Assembly: GCF_007828045.1 (NCBI RefSeq)
Contig: NZ_VITN01000016.1
Span: 1 to 64,000 of the forward strand
Length of the DNA: 64,000 bases
Source: Nitrospirillum amazonense
Lineage (GTDB): Bacteria; Pseudomonadota; Alphaproteobacteria; Azospirillales; Azospirillaceae
Direction of reading: 5' to 3'
In this document: positions 61,538-64,000 of the stretch, piece after piece
Numbering within the stretch: position 1 is the first letter of the stretch
Layout of the letters: each line of letters begins with the position of its first letter
Program-made: the position numbers and the translations under genes
Notes under the pieces: generated by a model
Told to the model about the DNA's origin: nothing
Seen by the model: the letters and a program-made list of their open reading frames with translations, nothing else
Database searches by the model: none

Positions 61538-61640
61538 TGGTACTCTCCTTAAGAAAATGCGCCAGCCTCCAGGGGTGCTGACGCGGTCGGAATGCGCGGG
61601 TGTATGCGCGCGACGGCCCGGAGTCAAGCCATAGAGTCAA

Positions 61641-61664
61641 GAAGGCGGCCATGAGGCCGCCTTC
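61641..61664 (-). terminator. Hairpin between prs and rplY
   Basis: Perfect 10-bp GAAGGCGGCC/GGCCGCCTTC with a 4-nt loop, followed on the minus strand by TTGACTC. It lies downstream of family A copy 3 and probably ends the prs transcript. Confidence 0.75.
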
Positions 61665-61697
61665 GAGGGTGCTTGGTGCTGTCGGCATAAAGCATAT

Positions 61698-61826
61698 CAG
61701 CGGCATGAGTTCTGAACTCATGCCGCTGTAGGACGTGACTGCGTCCTCCGGACATTTCCGGGGAACGCAGTGGACTGGAAACCGAGGAAGCCAAACGGCC
61801 GGATGGCCGCGCCCGGCGTTTGAGGG
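61698..61826 (-). repeat. Family A structured element, copy 3
   Basis: Minus-strand reading begins CCCTCAAACGCCGGGCG, 16 nt after the prs stop. Hairpin 1: CGGCC-ATCC-GGCCG. Spacer GTTTCCAGTCCACT. Hairpin 2: GGACGC-AGTC-ACGTCC (outer five pairs). Hairpin 3: a perfect 14-bp stem (arms 61698-61711 and 61715-61728). Sense to prs. It is the most complete copy and aligns with copy 1 over nearly its whole length. Confidence 0.9.
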
Positions 61827-61842
61827 GGCCTTCGATCAGTGA

Positions 61843-62775
<933 letters not shown>

Positions 62776-62946
62776 GGGGTCGCTCTTAATAATAGGAAGT
62801 GGGCGACGCCGGAGCGTCTTCATACCTTCATAAAGGCGCGCGGACCATATCAAGCAAGGCCTAGGCTGTAAACCGCCGCCCCCCGCTGTCTGGGCACGGG
62901 GGGCATGCGCCGATACGGGGGTTCCGCCCCCCCGCTGGAAGCTGTC

Positions 62947-63747
62947 TCAGGAGATGGGGTCCAGGGCTATCATGCTGATATGGCGGCCATAATCGCCCTC
63001 GCACTGCAGGGTGGACCGCCGATAGCTGAAGAACAGATCCTCCCGCTCAACCGTGTCGTGGCCGGTATGCGCCACCCTGGCCAGGCCGCACCCGGACAGC
63101 CGGTGCCCGACGTAGGCTCCGATGTCGAACCGGGGATGGTCCGCCCGCCGGCCGGGATGGAAGAAGCGCGCGTTGCCGGCGTCGGCCTCCAGGAAGCGGG
63201 CCTCGAACTCCGGCCCCACTTCATAAGAGCCGGCGCCGATATGGGGGCCGACGCCGGCGACGATGCGGGCGGGGTCGGCCCCCAGATCCGCCATGGCGCG
63301 CACCGTGGCCTCCAGCACGCCCGTGAAGGCGCCCTTCCAGCCGGCATGGGCGGCCCCGATCACCCCGGCGGTCGGGTCGGCGAACAGCACGGGCACGCAA
63401 TCCGCCGTCAGGATGCCCAGGGCGATGCCCCGCTGGCGGGTGACCATGGCGTCGGCCCGCGGCGCCTCCTCCCGCGCCCAGGGGCGTTCCACCGTCACCA
63501 CCGTGGGGCTGTGCACCTGATAGACGGTGACCAGGCTGTCCGCCGGCAGGCCCAGGTCTGCGGCGCAGCGCGCCCGATTCTCCGCCACCGCCGCCGCGTC
63601 GTCGTTCGACCCGAAGCCGACGTTGCGCCCGGCGTAGAGCCCGGTGGATACACCGCCCCGCCGGGTGAAATAGCCATGGTGCACGCCGGGCAAATCCAGG
63701 GCGTCCAAGGTCAGGTAGGGGCGGTCTTCAGGGATCGGGGCGGTCAT
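62947..63747 (-). CDS. pgeF: Laccase-domain protein PgeF (YfiH family)
   Basis: 266 aa. VHHGYFTRRGGVSTGLYAGRNVGFGSNDD, VTVYQVHSPTVVTVERPW (active-site His), GILTADCVPVLFADPTAGVIGAAHAGWKGAFTGVLEA (Cys and His) and AGVGPHIGAGSYEVGPEF. The family oxidises or hydrolyses purine nucleosides and, in Escherichia coli, removes wrong Ser-containing muropeptide precursors. It starts 3 nt after the upstream methyltransferase stop. Confidence 0.94.
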   Translation of the reverse strand: MTAPIPEDRPYLTLDALDLPGVHHGYFTRRGGVSTGLYAGRNVGFGSNDDAAAVAENRARCAADLGLPADSLVTVYQVHSPTVVTVERPWAREEAPRADAMVTRQRGIALGILTADCVPVLFADPTAGVIGAAHAGWKGAFTGVLEATVRAMADLGADPARIVAGVGPHIGAGSYEVGPEFEARFLEADAGNARFFHPGRRADHPRFDIGAYVGHRLSGCGLARVAHTGHDTVEREDLFFSYRRSTLQCEGDYGRHISMIALDPIS

Positions 63748-63750
63748 GGA

Positions 63751-64000
63751 TCAGCCTTCGCTGGGTTCGAAGCCGGCGGGCGGCGGCGCGCCCGGGCTGG
63801 TCAGGGCCAGGGCCTTGAACAGGCGGCCCATCTGGTCGGGGGCGGCCAGGCGGTCCAGTGCCAGGTCGATGGCATGGGCCTGCGGGGCCGCCGCACCCCG
63901 CTTCAAGGCGGCGGCGCGCTGCTGGATGCCCAGACGGTGCAGCAGGGCCCCCTGCTCGACAATGCCATGGGACCGGGCGCCGGCCGCCACCGCCGTCGCG
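63751..64000 (-). CDS. SAM-dependent methyltransferase, MidA/NDUFAF7 family (partial)
   Basis: Only the C-terminal ~83 residues are in the window; the gene continues beyond 64000. The visible end, ARSHGIVEQGALLHRLGIQQ, LALDRLAAPDQMGRLFKALAL and PPPAGFEPSEG, matches the last part of COG1565/MidA methyltransferases, which methylate an arginine in a complex I subunit in eukaryotes. Its position just before pgeF is the usual alphaproteobacterial arrangement. Confidence 0.85.
   Translation of the reverse strand, partial: ATAVAAGARSHGIVEQGALLHRLGIQQRAAALKRGAAAPQAHAIDLALDRLAAPDQMGRLFKALALTSPGAPPPAGFEPSEG

Overview
The window is high-GC chromosomal DNA from an alphaproteobacterium, most likely Rhodospirillales/Azospirillales and close to Azospirillum or Nitrospirillum. 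This is inferred from gene content and order: dciA/dsbA/smc next to mutY, midA-pgeF-prs-rplY-pth, rsfS-rlmH and gpmI-envC-ctpA-deacetylase neighbourhoods, a PhaR-type PHA regulator, and prkA-yeaH-spoVR. No database search was possible, so the genus is a guess.

Layout. 1-101 is the 3' end of a 23S rRNA gene with no 5S gene behind it. 0.3-3.4 kb holds a VOC protein, a TPR glycosyltransferase and two small proteins. 3.5-8.6 kb is the stress operon prkA-yeaH-spoVR (minus). 8.6-9.8 kb has no supported gene. 9.8-18.0 kb (minus) holds a GST, a CBS protein, a lipoprotein, smc, two DsbA-like proteins and dciA. mutY, a DUF1194 protein and several envelope proteins follow to 23.3 kb. 23.5-28.4 kb is carbohydrate related (GH27, a SnoaL-like protein, an NdvB-like glucan synthase). 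29.9-32.3 kb is PHA metabolism: phaE-like/phaC-like, divergent from phaR. 34.5-40.3 kb (gpmI, envC, ctpA, deacetylase) and 46.5-49.7 kb (proA, nadD, rsfS, rlmH) look like two halves of one conserved alphaproteobacterial cluster. They are separated by about 6 kb of accessory genes: rocD, an arginine-dihydrolase-like enzyme, an Lrp regulator, parDE, a yodC-like gene, an MgtC-type membrane protein and a flavodoxin. 49.8-52.6 kb is cysT-cysW-cysA. A GH1 beta-glucosidase and three unknown proteins follow. 56.5-60.1 kb is a copper-uptake module (tonB, OprC/NosA-type receptor, DUF2946). 60.3-64 kb is pth, rplY, prs, pgeF and the end of midA.

The most unusual signal is two dispersed intergenic element families that fold as RNA with covarying stems. 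Family A has four copies (23349-23476 +, 42799-42915 +, 47026-47124 -, 61698-61826 -). Each lies 2-68 nt after a stop codon in the sense orientation. Its first two hairpins keep fixed loops (ATCC, RGTC) on changing stems. Family B has three copies, all minus (25571-25630, 35845-35902, 47697-47756). It has an outer stem, a bulged C opposite GTRA, an inner hairpin, and a 3' tail related to GACGGAACA that is weaker in the third copy. I do not recognise either as a described motif.

Regulatory sites read from sequence include a LacI/GalR-type palindrome before the GH27 gene, a palindrome in the parDE promoter, a TGCA-type inverted repeat between phaE and phaR, paired TCACA/TGTGA repeats between cysT and the GH1 gene, and several strong terminators.
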